Shown here: piece by piece, positions 17,547 through 26,050 of the stretch
How positions within the stretch are numbered: position 1 is the first letter of the stretch
How the letters are laid out: each line of letters opens with the position of its first letter
NCBI RefSeq assembly: GCF_000473105.1
Contig: NZ_AXBB01000004.1
Location: 124,001-188,000 of the forward strand
DNA from: Phaeobacter inhibens DSM 16374
GTDB lineage: Bacteria > Pseudomonadota > Alphaproteobacteria > Rhodobacterales > Rhodobacteraceae
Reading direction: 5' to 3'
Length of the DNA: 64,000 nt
Program-made: the position numbers and the translations under genes
Notes under the pieces: generated by a model
Databases searched by the model: none
What the model was told of the DNA's origin: nothing
Seen by the model: only the letters and a program-made list of their open reading frames with translations

Positions 17547-18596
17547 TTACCCCCCCAGCCGCGCACCTGTTTGTGTATCAAACAGGTGGCAGTGATCGGT
17601 GGGCACGTGGATCGACACCATATCGTCGATCTCTGCGCGGAAGGTCTTATCTGCCTTGACCGAAACCAGGACGCCGCCAATGCGGACCGTAACCATGGTT
17701 GCATCGCCCAAGAGCTCCATCGTGTAGATCGGGGCGTTGATCTGGCCGCCGCTGTCCACAACGCTGGCGTCCTCGGCCCGAAAACCCAGTGTGACCGGGC
17801 CGTCCTGGCCACTCAGACCGGCAATATCCGTATGCTGGGCGGTAAACCGTCCGCCGGACAGGCCGCCCTCCATCAAGTTCATCGCAGGTGAGCCGATGAA
17901 ACTAGCCACAAAGGCATTGGCGGGACGGTCGTAGATCTCTGTCGGGCTACCGACCTGCTGTACGACGCCTTTGTTCATGACCACCACGCGATCGGCGAGG
18001 GTCATCGCTTCAATCTGGTCGTGGGTCACATAGATCGTTGTCACGGCCAGTTCATGGCTGAGGTTTTTGATCTGCGCACGGGTAGAGACCCGCAACTTGG
18101 CATCGAGGTTAGACAGCGGTTCGTCCATCAAAAACACGTTCGGTTCGCGCACGATGGCCCGGGCCAGAGCCACCCGCTGCCGCTGACCGCCTGACAATTC
18201 GGCCGGCTTGCGATGCAGGAATTCGTCCAGTTCAACCATGGCGCTGGCCCGTCGGACCTTCTCGTCATGGGTCTTGGCGTCAACACCGCGCACCTTCAGC
18301 GGAAAGCGGATATTTTCGTAGACGTTCATATTGGGATAAAGCGCATAGCTCTGAAAAACCATGGCGACGTCCCGGTCCTTCGGCTCCAGTTCGTTGACCC
18401 GATTGCCATCCACCAGAATGTCGCCCTCGCTGGCGCTTTCCAGTCCGGCAATCATCCGCATCGTTGTGGTCTTGCCGCAGCCCGACGGCCCCAGGAGAAC
18501 CAGAAACTCCTTGTCTGCGATGGTCAGGTCGAAATTATCAACCCCGACAAAGCTGCCCCAACGCTTGCTGATATTACGCAGCTCTATCTGTGCCAT
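17547..18596 (-). CDS. ABC transporter ATPase, UgpC/MalK type
   Basis: The start is ATG 18596 (MAQIELRNIS); in-frame codons further upstream would run through the operators. The 349-residue ATPase has Walker A GPSGCGKTT, the Q-loop (VFQSYALYPNM), signature LSGGQRQRVALARA, Walker B VFLMDEPLSNLD and the H-loop (YVTHD), followed by a C-terminal TOBE/OB regulatory domain. It is the first gene of the leftward island transcript and is divergent from the SnoaL gene at 18730. Confidence 0.94.
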   Translation of the reverse strand: MAQIELRNISKRWGSFVGVDNFDLTIADKEFLVLLGPSGCGKTTTMRMIAGLESASEGDILVDGNRVNELEPKDRDVAMVFQSYALYPNMNVYENIRFPLKVRGVDAKTHDEKVRRASAMVELDEFLHRKPAELSGGQRQRVALARAIVREPNVFLMDEPLSNLDAKLRVSTRAQIKNLSHELAVTTIYVTHDQIEAMTLADRVVVMNKGVVQQVGSPTEIYDRPANAFVASFIGSPAMNLMEGGLSGGRFTAQHTDIAGLSGQDGPVTLGFRAEDASVVDSGGQINAPIYTMELLGDATMVTVRIGGVLVSVKADKTFRAEIDDMVSIHVPTDHCHLFDTQTGARLGG

Positions 18597-18624
18597 GCGG
18601 GTCCGCCTCCCAGCGAAATCTATT

Positions 18625-18640
18625 TTGCATACGATTGCAA
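18625..18640. promoter_or_regulatory. Probable LacI-family operator, copy 1
   Basis: TTGCATACGATTGCAA is a near-palindrome with central CG. It is the exact reverse complement of the site at 18680-18695. It lies 29 bp before the ATPase start in the divergent promoter region. Confidence 0.75.
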
Positions 18641-18679
18641 AAAGGTTAGTCTTTGCTGCGTTAATTTGGCAAGATAATT

Positions 18680-18695
18680 TTGCAATCGTATGCAA
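18680..18695. promoter_or_regulatory. Probable LacI-family operator, copy 2
   Basis: TTGCAATCGTATGCAA is the inverted copy of the site at 18625-18640, with 55 bp between centres (about five helical turns). It lies 35 bp before the SnoaL gene at 18730. The arrangement would suit a looping or double-blocking repressor. Confidence 0.75.
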
Positions 18696-18729
18696 TGTGG
18701 CGTGAAGCGCCTGTAAAATAGGGAAAGAA

Positions 18730-19731
18730 ATGAACGATCTTCAGGCAGCAAAAGCCGTCGTGCGCGCCTTCTATGCCGATCTGGATGCTCCGGATGCGAA
18801 TCTTGAAGCGGCTCTGATTCGACATACATCGCCCGACTACCTGTGGCGTGGTTTCCACCCGTTCAATGAGATGACCGCGGCTGCTGAGGTTGCTCGGCAG
18901 TTCTGGGCGCCGCTGCGCAAAAGTCTCACATCGTTGCAGCGGCGTGAGGATATTTTCTTTGCCGGGCGCAACCAGATGGATGATTTTCAAGGCATCTGGG
19001 TGGTGTCCATGGGGCATCTGATGGGGCTGTTTGACGCGCCATTTGTGAACATCCCGCCAACGGGTAAGATTGCGATGCTGCGCTATTGCGAGTTTCACCG
19101 GGTTGAAGACGGCAAGATTGCACAGACCGCGATGTATTTCGACCTACCGCATCTGATGGCGCAGGCTGGTGTCACAGCCTTTCCCGGTCAGACCGCCGCG
19201 CAGTTGGTGCAGCCGGGGCCAATGACGCATGATGGCCTTCTGTTCGAAGCGCAACCAGACCACGAAGGCGAGGCGACGCTGGCCGTGATCAACCGCATGA
19301 TTGGTGAACTGGGGCAGTGGGACAACAAGCTCAGTCTTGAGGATGAGCTGCGTCAGACCTGGTGTGAACACATGTTGTGGTGGGGGCCGACCGGCATCGG
19401 CGCCACCTATACCATCGAGCGCTATGCCCAGCAGCATTCCGGCCCGTTTCGCGCGGCCTTCTCTGACAGATCCAGGACCGGTCATACGGCGCGCCTGGCG
19501 GAAGGCGCCTACGGTGGCTTCGCTGGCTGGCCGAACTTCACCGCGCGTCTGACCGGCGATTTCATGGGTCGCACGGCGACCAATGAACGGGGCGAATTCC
19601 GGGTGATTGATATCTACCGGCGTAGCGGTGACAAACTTGCGGAAAACTGGATCTTCATTGACCTGCTGCATTTCTGGAAAGGGCAGGGATATGATGTCCT
19701 GCAACAGCTGAGCGATGGGACCCTGACATGA
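18730..19731 (+). CDS. Two-domain SnoaL/NTF2-like protein (paralog 4)
   Basis: This 333-residue protein is a tandem SnoaL-like protein clearly paralogous to the gene at 11127: it has NIPPTGKIAMLRYCEFHRV, DGKIAQTAMYFDLPHLMAQAG, WWGPTGIGATYTIERY and FRVIDIYRRSGDKLAENWIF. The start has a RBS (GGGAAAGAA) before ATG. It is the first gene of the rightward arm of the island, under the same divergent, double-operator promoter, and overlaps the amidohydrolase gene by four bases. Its enzymatic role is unknown. Confidence 0.83.
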   Translation: MNDLQAAKAVVRAFYADLDAPDANLEAALIRHTSPDYLWRGFHPFNEMTAAAEVARQFWAPLRKSLTSLQRREDIFFAGRNQMDDFQGIWVVSMGHLMGLFDAPFVNIPPTGKIAMLRYCEFHRVEDGKIAQTAMYFDLPHLMAQAGVTAFPGQTAAQLVQPGPMTHDGLLFEAQPDHEGEATLAVINRMIGELGQWDNKLSLEDELRQTWCEHMLWWGPTGIGATYTIERYAQQHSGPFRAAFSDRSRTGHTARLAEGAYGGFAGWPNFTARLTGDFMGRTATNERGEFRVIDIYRRSGDKLAENWIFIDLLHFWKGQGYDVLQQLSDGTLT

Positions 19732-20594
19732 TCGACGCGCATCATCACCTGTGGGACCTGACGGCGGTGCATTACCCTTGGCTGGCCGCCAAGGGTGTAT
19801 CGCGGTTCTTTGGCGACCCAAGCCCGATCCAGCGCAACTATCTATTGCCTGACTTTCGCGCAGAGGCCTCGGCCCTTGGGATCACCGGATCTGTTCACAT
19901 TCAGGTCGGCGCTGCGGATCCTCTGGCGGAGGCGAAATGGGTTCAAGCCGTCGTCGACGCGAACCGGGACTGGCCGATGGTACAGGTGGTGCATTGCGAT
20001 CTGACGGCGCCAGATCTGGCGCAGCAACTCGACGTTTTTCAGGCGCTGCCCTCGGTCCGGGGCGTGCGCCAGATCGTCGGTCGCGCCCCGGGTGAGGATG
20101 CGCAGACCGGCACCAATGCGCTTCTGGATGATCCAGGGTTTCTGGAGGGGCTGCTGCTGATTGGAGAACGCGGGCTGTCCTTCGATCTGCAGCTTATCCC
20201 CGAGCTGATGGAGAAAACCGCGCGCGTTCTGGGGCAGGCCCCGCGAACAAATGTGGCCCTGTGCCATGCGGGCAGCCCCCATGATCGAAGTCCTGAGGGG
20301 CTAAAGGCGTGGAGTCAGCAGCTCAGATGGCTTTCGGGTCTTCAACATGTACGATGCAAACTCTCAGGTTTGGGGATGTTTCAGCACTGCTGGACCGTTG
20401 AGGACTTCAGACCGATCATTGAGACATGCCTCGATCAATTTGGCGCTGACCGCTGTATGTTTGGCTCCAACTTTCCCGTTGATAGCCTTTATTCAAACTA
20501 TGAAACGCTCTTGCACGCACATGAAAAATTGGTTCCGGATAGCCAGAGATCACAGGTTTTTGCTGAGACCGCAGCGCGCTTTTATAAGTTCTGA
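19728..20594 (+). CDS. COG3618 amidohydrolase/lactonase (metal-dependent TIM barrel)
   Basis: The 288-residue protein begins with the amidohydrolase_2 signature MIDAHHHLWDL and ends with FGSNFPVDSLY, where the metal-binding Asp usually lies. A His is found in VQVVHCDL and another in ALCHAGSPHDR. Relatives include L-fucono-, L-rhamnono- and 2-pyrone-4,6-dicarboxylate lactonases. With an SDR and a sugar-type importer a lactonase step, opening a lactone made by a dehydrogenase, is the natural guess. It overlaps the SnoaL gene by ATGA. Confidence 0.87.
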   Translation: MIDAHHHLWDLTAVHYPWLAAKGVSRFFGDPSPIQRNYLLPDFRAEASALGITGSVHIQVGAADPLAEAKWVQAVVDANRDWPMVQVVHCDLTAPDLAQQLDVFQALPSVRGVRQIVGRAPGEDAQTGTNALLDDPGFLEGLLLIGERGLSFDLQLIPELMEKTARVLGQAPRTNVALCHAGSPHDRSPEGLKAWSQQLRWLSGLQHVRCKLSGLGMFQHCWTVEDFRPIIETCLDQFGADRCMFGSNFPVDSLYSNYETLLHAHEKLVPDSQRSQVFAETAARFYKF

Positions 20595-20739
20595 GATGTG
20601 TTGCTGATGGGGGAGGCAAGGGTGGCCAGCCAAAGGGGCCTACTCATGTCGAGCCCGACTGCGAGTGGGCCAAAAGCCGAGGTTGAATATACCGACCAAT
20701 CCTGTCCCTTACTGCATAAACCAAGCTTGGCCCGCGCGT

Positions 20740-20777
20740 CTCTTCAGTCGTGCGGGGGAGGCGCGGTGACTGAAGAG
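20740..20777. repeat. 10-bp inverted repeat with 18-nt spacer
   Basis: CTCTTCAGTC (20740-20749) and GACTGAAGAG (20768-20777) are perfect complements. The repeat lies between convergent genes (amidohydrolase and response regulator). No T-run follows, so terminator function is uncertain. Confidence 0.5.
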
Positions 20778-20811
20778 GTGTTGTGCGTCGGTGCCAGCAA
20801 CAAACCTCACT

Positions 20812-21243
20812 TCAATTTGTTTTCAGCGACACGATCTCGACATAGGCGCCCAGCATTTCCACCGCAGATTTCACCGCATCATAGGCGTTCTCTTTGACGA
20901 TATAACCGGCAATCTTATGCTCATAGGCAACGGCAATATCCGAGGGCGCATCGGAGGTTGTCAGAACAAAAATCACCGAGTTCGCCAGCTCTTTGTCCTC
21001 GCGCACCTCGGCGAGAAATTCCAGCCCCCCCATGCGCGGCATATTCAGATCCAGCAGGATGATGTACGGGCGCTCAAGCGCGGCGGAGTTCACCCCCCGC
21101 AGCAGATCAAGCGCTTCCTGTCCATCGCCGACAACTTCAATTGGGTTAACAAGGCGTAGTTTTTTCAACGCGCGTTTGATCGCCATCACGGCAACCTCGT
21201 CATCGTCTACAATCAGAAACGTAACGGATTCTCTATTGGTCAT
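20812..21243 (-). CDS. Response regulator, single receiver domain (Rcp-like)
   Basis: This 143-residue protein is a stand-alone receiver: acidic pair in LIVDDDEV, phospho-acceptor Asp in ILLDLNMPRMGG, Thr in VLTTSD and the conserved Lys in IVKEN. There is no output domain, as in Rcp1-type regulators next to phytochrome-like kinases. Its start overlaps the stop of the kinase gene by four bases (21240-21243), so the two are a cognate pair. How it passes on the signal is unknown. Confidence 0.92.
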   Translation of the reverse strand: MTNRESVTFLIVDDDEVAVMAIKRALKKLRLVNPIEVVGDGQEALDLLRGVNSAALERPYIILLDLNMPRMGGLEFLAEVREDKELANSVIFVLTTSDAPSDIAVAYEHKIAGYIVKENAYDAVKSAVEMLGAYVEIVSLKTN

Positions 21244-23120
21244 GCGGCCAATCCTTGGATGTCATTCGGTGTTTTTGCTGAGGGTGTATTGAGGGGGACA
21301 CGGACCGTAAACACGGTGCCACGGGCCACATCCGGGTTGGAGACGACGGACACGCTGCCGCCGAGCGATCGGGCAAGTTTCTGTACAAGCGCCAGGCCCA
21401 AGCCGGATCCTTCCACTTCGTCGCGGGATTTCAGTGTCTGAAACAGAACAAAGATCTGGTCCTGATACTGTTTCGGAATGCCGGGCCCGTCGTCGGCCAC
21501 GGTGATCTCGACGTAGTTGGGGTACAGCTCGCTGCTCATGCGGATCGTGCCAGATGATCTGTCGTGATGCTTATTCGCGTTACTGACAAGATTGATCAGA
21601 ATGGTCTTCAGCGGTGTCAGATAGGCGCCGAAGGGTCCACAATCCTGCTCCACCCTGATTTCGAAAGCGGAGTTGGAATTGAAGTAGAGCCTCAGCTCTT
21701 CCGCAAATTTGGTCAGGCTGAAGGCCCCATGTTCGCCATCAATCTGGCCGGCCCGCGCGTAGTCCAGCAGGGCAGACAGGTGGCCTGACAATCTGTCCGT
21801 ACGATTGCGGATCAATCCAATATTTTTCTGCGCGTCGGCGGGCATCTCATCGGCGAAATCTTCTTCTGTCCATTCGATCAGATTTGAGATGGCGCGCAGC
21901 GGCGCACGCAGGTCATGAGCCGCCACATAGGCGAACCGCTCCAGTTCCTCATTTGAGCGTTGCAGAGCTGCCGCAGTAAGGCGGGATTTCTCCACAGCTT
22001 TGGCGATCTCAGCAATCTCATCTGACCCGGCGGTGTCGATCGGATCTTCGAGATGGCCACGCGACATACGTTGAATATGGCGCGTCAGGCGGTGAATCCG
22101 CGAAATCATCCGAACCTCGATCATGAACCACAAAAGAGCAAGCGAAATCAGAAGCATACACATGTTGAAGGCGACATCGACGAACCGAATGCGCTCAACA
22201 ATGCGGCTCGTTTCCGCTGCGCTTTGACGAAACTCCATTGCGGCCCGCTGGGTGCTCGACCGGGTCCAGGCGCCGATGTTGTTGAGCACAGCCTCAGCCT
22301 CACCATAAAGCTGTTCCTGACCTGCTTGGCGCGTTTGCAGGGCTGATAACGCTTCGACCACCCCGTCCGGGCCCAGCATGGTATTGCGATAATCGACCAA
22401 GACACCGGCAATGTCGTGACGCGCTTCCAGATTTTTCAGCCGGGCAAGGCGAGAGGCAAGGATGTTGATCTCTGCCACCAGGCTCTGGCGTGCGCCTGTG
22501 TTGCCAGTACCGGTTTCAAGCGAGAAGTCTTTGGTCAGGATGGCGAGCGAGGCAACGCTGCCGGAGATTTCTCCCAAAGTCTTGGCGGTATCGATTGCCC
22601 AGGTGACCGACAGGGATCCCTCCTGTCTGGATTGCGCGTCGCGCTGTTGATTGCCGAACTCGATCTGCGCAACAACAATAGATTTTTCCAGCGCCAGGAT
22701 CTTGTCAACGGCCTGTGAAACAAGGGCGTTAATCCTGATATTCTGAGCGACGATATCCTGGCGACCCTTCACCACGTTCTGAAACACATCAGCATCTGCT
22801 GATGACAATTCTTCGGCGATTGTATCTTCTCGGTCGCTGAAATTCTCACGAAACAGCTGCGAGAGATTGTCGACGCGCCGCCCCATCCCGGCAAGCCCAT
22901 CCAGATCGTCGATCAGCCTGACCCGAGCCAGCGTTACCTCCAACCCGTGTTGCAGGTCGCCAAGGTCGGCAATCCTGTCGAGCAACGGAATCGTCCGATC
23001 AGACAGGTTCTCTGTCTTGCGCTCAATGCGGCTTAGGTCGTTCCACTCCGCATACATCGCGACGCAAATCGACGCGAGACATATAACGACACAAGATCTG
23101 AGGCGTGCGGTTAGCGACAC
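21240..23120 (-). CDS. Membrane sensor histidine kinase
   Basis: The 626-residue kinase has an N-terminal membrane helix (about 8-24), a long, predicted all-helical periplasmic domain of ~290 residues, a second helix (CMLLISLALLWFMIEV), HAMP, and HisKA with HDLRAPLRAIS (phospho-His), then HATPase motifs N-box (NLVSNANKHH), DDGPGIP and GSGLGLALVQKLA. The large helical sensor between two membrane helices recalls TorS-like kinases that read a periplasmic binding protein. A Tat-exported binding protein is divergently encoded 109 bp away. Confidence 0.92.
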   Translation of the reverse strand: MSLTARLRSCVVICLASICVAMYAEWNDLSRIERKTENLSDRTIPLLDRIADLGDLQHGLEVTLARVRLIDDLDGLAGMGRRVDNLSQLFRENFSDREDTIAEELSSADADVFQNVVKGRQDIVAQNIRINALVSQAVDKILALEKSIVVAQIEFGNQQRDAQSRQEGSLSVTWAIDTAKTLGEISGSVASLAILTKDFSLETGTGNTGARQSLVAEINILASRLARLKNLEARHDIAGVLVDYRNTMLGPDGVVEALSALQTRQAGQEQLYGEAEAVLNNIGAWTRSSTQRAAMEFRQSAAETSRIVERIRFVDVAFNMCMLLISLALLWFMIEVRMISRIHRLTRHIQRMSRGHLEDPIDTAGSDEIAEIAKAVEKSRLTAAALQRSNEELERFAYVAAHDLRAPLRAISNLIEWTEEDFADEMPADAQKNIGLIRNRTDRLSGHLSALLDYARAGQIDGEHGAFSLTKFAEELRLYFNSNSAFEIRVEQDCGPFGAYLTPLKTILINLVSNANKHHDRSSGTIRMSSELYPNYVEITVADDGPGIPKQYQDQIFVLFQTLKSRDEVEGSGLGLALVQKLARSLGGSVSVVSNPDVARGTVFTVRVPLNTPSAKTPNDIQGLAA

Positions 23121-23229
23121 TACGGGCCCCTTTTGCTGTTGGTGTGCTCAACATAAGGTTGAGAGGTTTACCAGTCCTTAACTGGGCGCAGATAGGCTTA
23201 AATCTACTGAGCCACACGCGAGGATCCCC

Positions 23230-24627
23230 ATGTTCACGAGACGCGCTTTCACGACGCATGCCCTGGCGCTTGGCGGGGTTGGCGGTCTGCCTGCCGCTGC
23301 GCGTGCCGGAGTTGATCACCAGCATCCTAATCTGCTTCGTATTCTGGTCCCCCATGGGGCGGAGGCAAACCTAGCGCCGGTGGCCAAGAGTTTTGAGGAA
23401 ATGTGCGGGTGTCGCACGGAACTGGTCGTGGTCGGCGTTGGCGAGGTGAACGCGGTTCTGACACTGGAAGCGATGCTGAACGATGTCGGCGTAGATGTGG
23501 CGCTGCCAGCCACCTTTGGCATACCAGACCTTGTCGAGGCGGAGGCAATTTTGCCCCTGGATGCGCTTGCTCAGCAATATGCGCCACAAGGGCTGACCGA
23601 CGCGATGATGTACACCAGCGGCGATATCTTCGACGAGCGGCTGTGGGGCTATCAGACCGACGGTGATGTCTTTTTAATGTTTTATAACAAAAGCTTTATG
23701 GAGGATCGGGACCTCGGGAGCCGATATGCGGATCAGACTGGTACGGCGTTGTCGACGCCGCAAACCTGGGACGAGCTGGACCGACAGATGGCGTTTTTTC
23801 ACGATCCGGATGCGGGTCGGTATGGCGGTTGCCTGTTCCGCACGGAGGATAAGGTGGCCTGGGAATGGTGGGCGCGGTTTCATGCCAAGGGCGCCTGGCC
23901 GTTTTCGCCCACGATGGAACCGCAGATCGCAGGAGCGCGTGGCATCGCCGCGCTGGAGGACATGATTGCCTCCGGCGCGCATCTTGTCGGGGCAGATCTG
24001 GATCTGTTTTCCAACTGGGCGCGCTATCAGGAAGGCGATATCTACGCCAATATTGGCTGGGGCGGTACGCAAAAGAGCCTCTATGCACCCGGATCGGCAA
24101 TGCGCGACAATATGATCAACGCGTCGTTGCCAGGAGGACGTATTGGCGGGGCGGTGGTTCCTCTCTCTTATTTCAACTGGGGGTGGAGTTATGTTGTTGC
24201 CAAGAATTCAAAACAGCGAGAGCTGGCGTATCAGTTCTGCGTCAATGCCGTCTCGCAGCAGGTCGGCGCTGCAGCAATCGCCCAGTCCGATGGGTTCTTT
24301 GATCCGTTCAGAACCGACCAGTACCAGGATCCAGCTATCATCAAGGCCTATGGCACGCAGTTTCTGACTGTTCACGAGCAGGCGATGCGCGCCTCGATGC
24401 CGGATCTTTATCTGGCGCGGCGTGGCGAATATTTTGAGGCGTTGTCCTATTGGCTGCTGGCCGCACTGGCTGGGGATGTGACAGCCGAGGTCGCGCTGGA
24501 CAATGTTGCCCAATCCTGGCGGGCGACCACAGATCGTGTGGGCCTGGAGGTGCAATCGCGCCGCTGGATGGCGCTGCGCGACACCTATCCTGCCGATCTG
24601 CGAAAGGCTCTTACCGATGAAATATGA
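23230..24627 (+). CDS. Tat-exported extracellular solute-binding protein in a signalling cluster
   Basis: The 465-residue protein has a twin-arginine signal (TRRAFTTHALALGG...ARA) and the two-lobe layout of family 1 solute-binding proteins (LRILVPHGAEANLAPVAKSFEE, later WGYQTDGDVFLMFYNKSF). No permease or ATPase gene is nearby. Instead it is followed, with an 11-base overlap, by a soluble histidine kinase and preceded by a divergent membrane kinase. A role as the ligand-binding part of a periplasmic sensor is therefore likely, as for TorT or LuxP, but that is inference. Confidence 0.85.
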   Translation: MFTRRAFTTHALALGGVGGLPAAARAGVDHQHPNLLRILVPHGAEANLAPVAKSFEEMCGCRTELVVVGVGEVNAVLTLEAMLNDVGVDVALPATFGIPDLVEAEAILPLDALAQQYAPQGLTDAMMYTSGDIFDERLWGYQTDGDVFLMFYNKSFMEDRDLGSRYADQTGTALSTPQTWDELDRQMAFFHDPDAGRYGGCLFRTEDKVAWEWWARFHAKGAWPFSPTMEPQIAGARGIAALEDMIASGAHLVGADLDLFSNWARYQEGDIYANIGWGGTQKSLYAPGSAMRDNMINASLPGGRIGGAVVPLSYFNWGWSYVVAKNSKQRELAYQFCVNAVSQQVGAAAIAQSDGFFDPFRTDQYQDPAIIKAYGTQFLTVHEQAMRASMPDLYLARRGEYFEALSYWLLAALAGDVTAEVALDNVAQSWRATTDRVGLEVQSRRWMALRDTYPADLRKALTDEI

Positions 24628-25336
24628 CACACCCGATCCAGCCCTGAGCCAGACCATGCGCGATCAGGCCATGATGGACGTGGTCTATAAGATTGTTCAT
24701 GACTTGCGTGGTTCAGTGCGGGCCATCGCTGAATTGCCGAATTGGATTGAAGAGGATCTGCAGGATGTCGGCATGTCGCTGCCGGAGGCACCTGCGCAGT
24801 CTTTTGATCTGATGCGGCGCCATGCGGAAAAGCTGAACATGATGCTTGATCAGCTGTCGCTGTATTCCAAGACCGGATATCGCGAGACAGAGCGGGTTTC
24901 CGTTAGAACCTGCCTTGATCGGGCGATTGCGGCACTGAACCTGCCGAGTGACATGCAGGTGCGGGCACGATTTGATCCGGCGGAAATCGAGATGAATCCC
25001 GATGCGTTGATGTCGATGTTTCTGATCCTGTTGGGAAATGCTGCTGAGCACAACGCGGAGCCGGTGCGCGTTGCTGTGACCGGGTGCTTGCGCGACGGAT
25101 ATTGGGAGATGATGCTGCGTGACAACGGTGTCGGATTTCCGGCCGGTAAACTGGAGCGGGTTTTTGATCCGATGAGCAAGTTTTCGGTCGTGGAGACCGG
25201 TGGGGCAGGGATGGGCCTTGCGATCTTGCGCCGTCTTGCTGACAGCTACGGCGGTGTTGTGGAGGCACTACCGCCCCGAACCAAGCGGGACGGGGCGACT
25301 ATTCGACTGCGTCTGAAACAAAATCACCGCGATTGA
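24617..25336 (+). CDS. Soluble histidine kinase lacking a sensor domain
   Basis: The ATG at 24617 overlaps the end of the binding-protein gene by 11 bases and follows no better start. The 239-residue protein has no membrane segment. It begins almost directly with a HisKA box (VHDLRGSVRAI, His28) that closely resembles that of the membrane kinase at 21240, followed by HATPase motifs (LLGNAAEHNA, LRDNGVGFP, GAGMGLAILRRLA). It probably serves as an extra kinase or phosphatase for the same pathway, perhaps for the response regulator encoded convergently at 25358. Confidence 0.88.
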   Translation: MKYDTPDPALSQTMRDQAMMDVVYKIVHDLRGSVRAIAELPNWIEEDLQDVGMSLPEAPAQSFDLMRRHAEKLNMMLDQLSLYSKTGYRETERVSVRTCLDRAIAALNLPSDMQVRARFDPAEIEMNPDALMSMFLILLGNAAEHNAEPVRVAVTGCLRDGYWEMMLRDNGVGFPAGKLERVFDPMSKFSVVETGGAGMGLAILRRLADSYGGVVEALPPRTKRDGATIRLRLKQNHRD

Positions 25337-25345
25337 ACGGCAGTG

Positions 25346-25374
25346 ATGTGGTCCACCTTAATGGTGGACCACAT
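25346..25374. terminator. 12-bp perfect stem-loop between convergent genes
   Basis: ATGTGGTCCACC and GGTGGACCACAT are complementary around a 5-nt loop. The right arm and loop encode the last codons and stop of the response regulator (-). There is no T-run, so it may act as an mRNA 3' end barrier rather than a classical terminator. Confidence 0.55.
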
Positions 25375-26050
25375 TGAAACTATTGCTGTAGTTCTCGATC
25401 TCATCGAAGAAACGCCAGATGTTCAGGCAATGTGTTTCAATTTCATCAAGGGCTTCGGGGGATGGTGTCAGCCCCTGGTTATGGCAGCCGCGGATGAAGG
25501 AGATCTGGCGATACATGCGCCGCAGTTTTGGCTGCAATTCACTTATGCAGCCCTCCGCCATGCCCCGGATCACGTTTCGTGTGGCGTCCTGCACTTCAGA
25601 TTTCATCGCCGGGTTTGACAATGTCTCGGCAATGGAGTTGTAGATCACTCCATGCAGTTTTTCCGCGGTCAGATTGCCCTTGCCGACATAGTCCACGCAG
25701 CCAGCGCGCATCGAGCTGACCACTGCTTCGGTATCTTCGCGGCCAGAGATCATTACCACCGGCACCTCTTCGGTCTCCAGCTGTTTTTTGACCACGGCGA
25801 CCGCGTCAAGGCCAGAGGCATCGCGCAGCTGGTGATCAATCAGGCAGAGATCAACAACGTTTTCGTCCAGTGCTTTTTCGAGATCCTGAATGTCCGAACA
25901 TGTAATCACCTCGACCGTTCGATCAGCCTGCGCAATGAGCCGCCGCATTCGCGTCCGGTCAAATTCACTGTCGTCCAGCACCAAGACGCATAGGTTGCCG
26001 GAGGGCAGTGTCGGGTGGCTGGTCTCCATCGTAACCTCAGTACCATTCAT
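25358..26050 (-). CDS. Response regulator with C-terminal helical domain
   Basis: The 230-residue protein has an N-terminal receiver (LVLDDSEFDR, phospho-Asp in LCLIDHQLRDASG, VVMISGRED, Lys in DYVGKGNL) and about 90 residues of mostly helical C-terminus that match no DNA-binding output domain I recognise. It is convergent with the soluble kinase and is the fifth member of the signalling cluster. The C-terminus could be a phosphotransfer or protein-binding module. Confidence 0.88.
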   Translation of the reverse strand: MNGTEVTMETSHPTLPSGNLCVLVLDDSEFDRTRMRRLIAQADRTVEVITCSDIQDLEKALDENVVDLCLIDHQLRDASGLDAVAVVKKQLETEEVPVVMISGREDTEAVVSSMRAGCVDYVGKGNLTAEKLHGVIYNSIAETLSNPAMKSEVQDATRNVIRGMAEGCISELQPKLRRMYRQISFIRGCHNQGLTPSPEALDEIETHCLNIWRFFDEIENYSNSFNVVHH

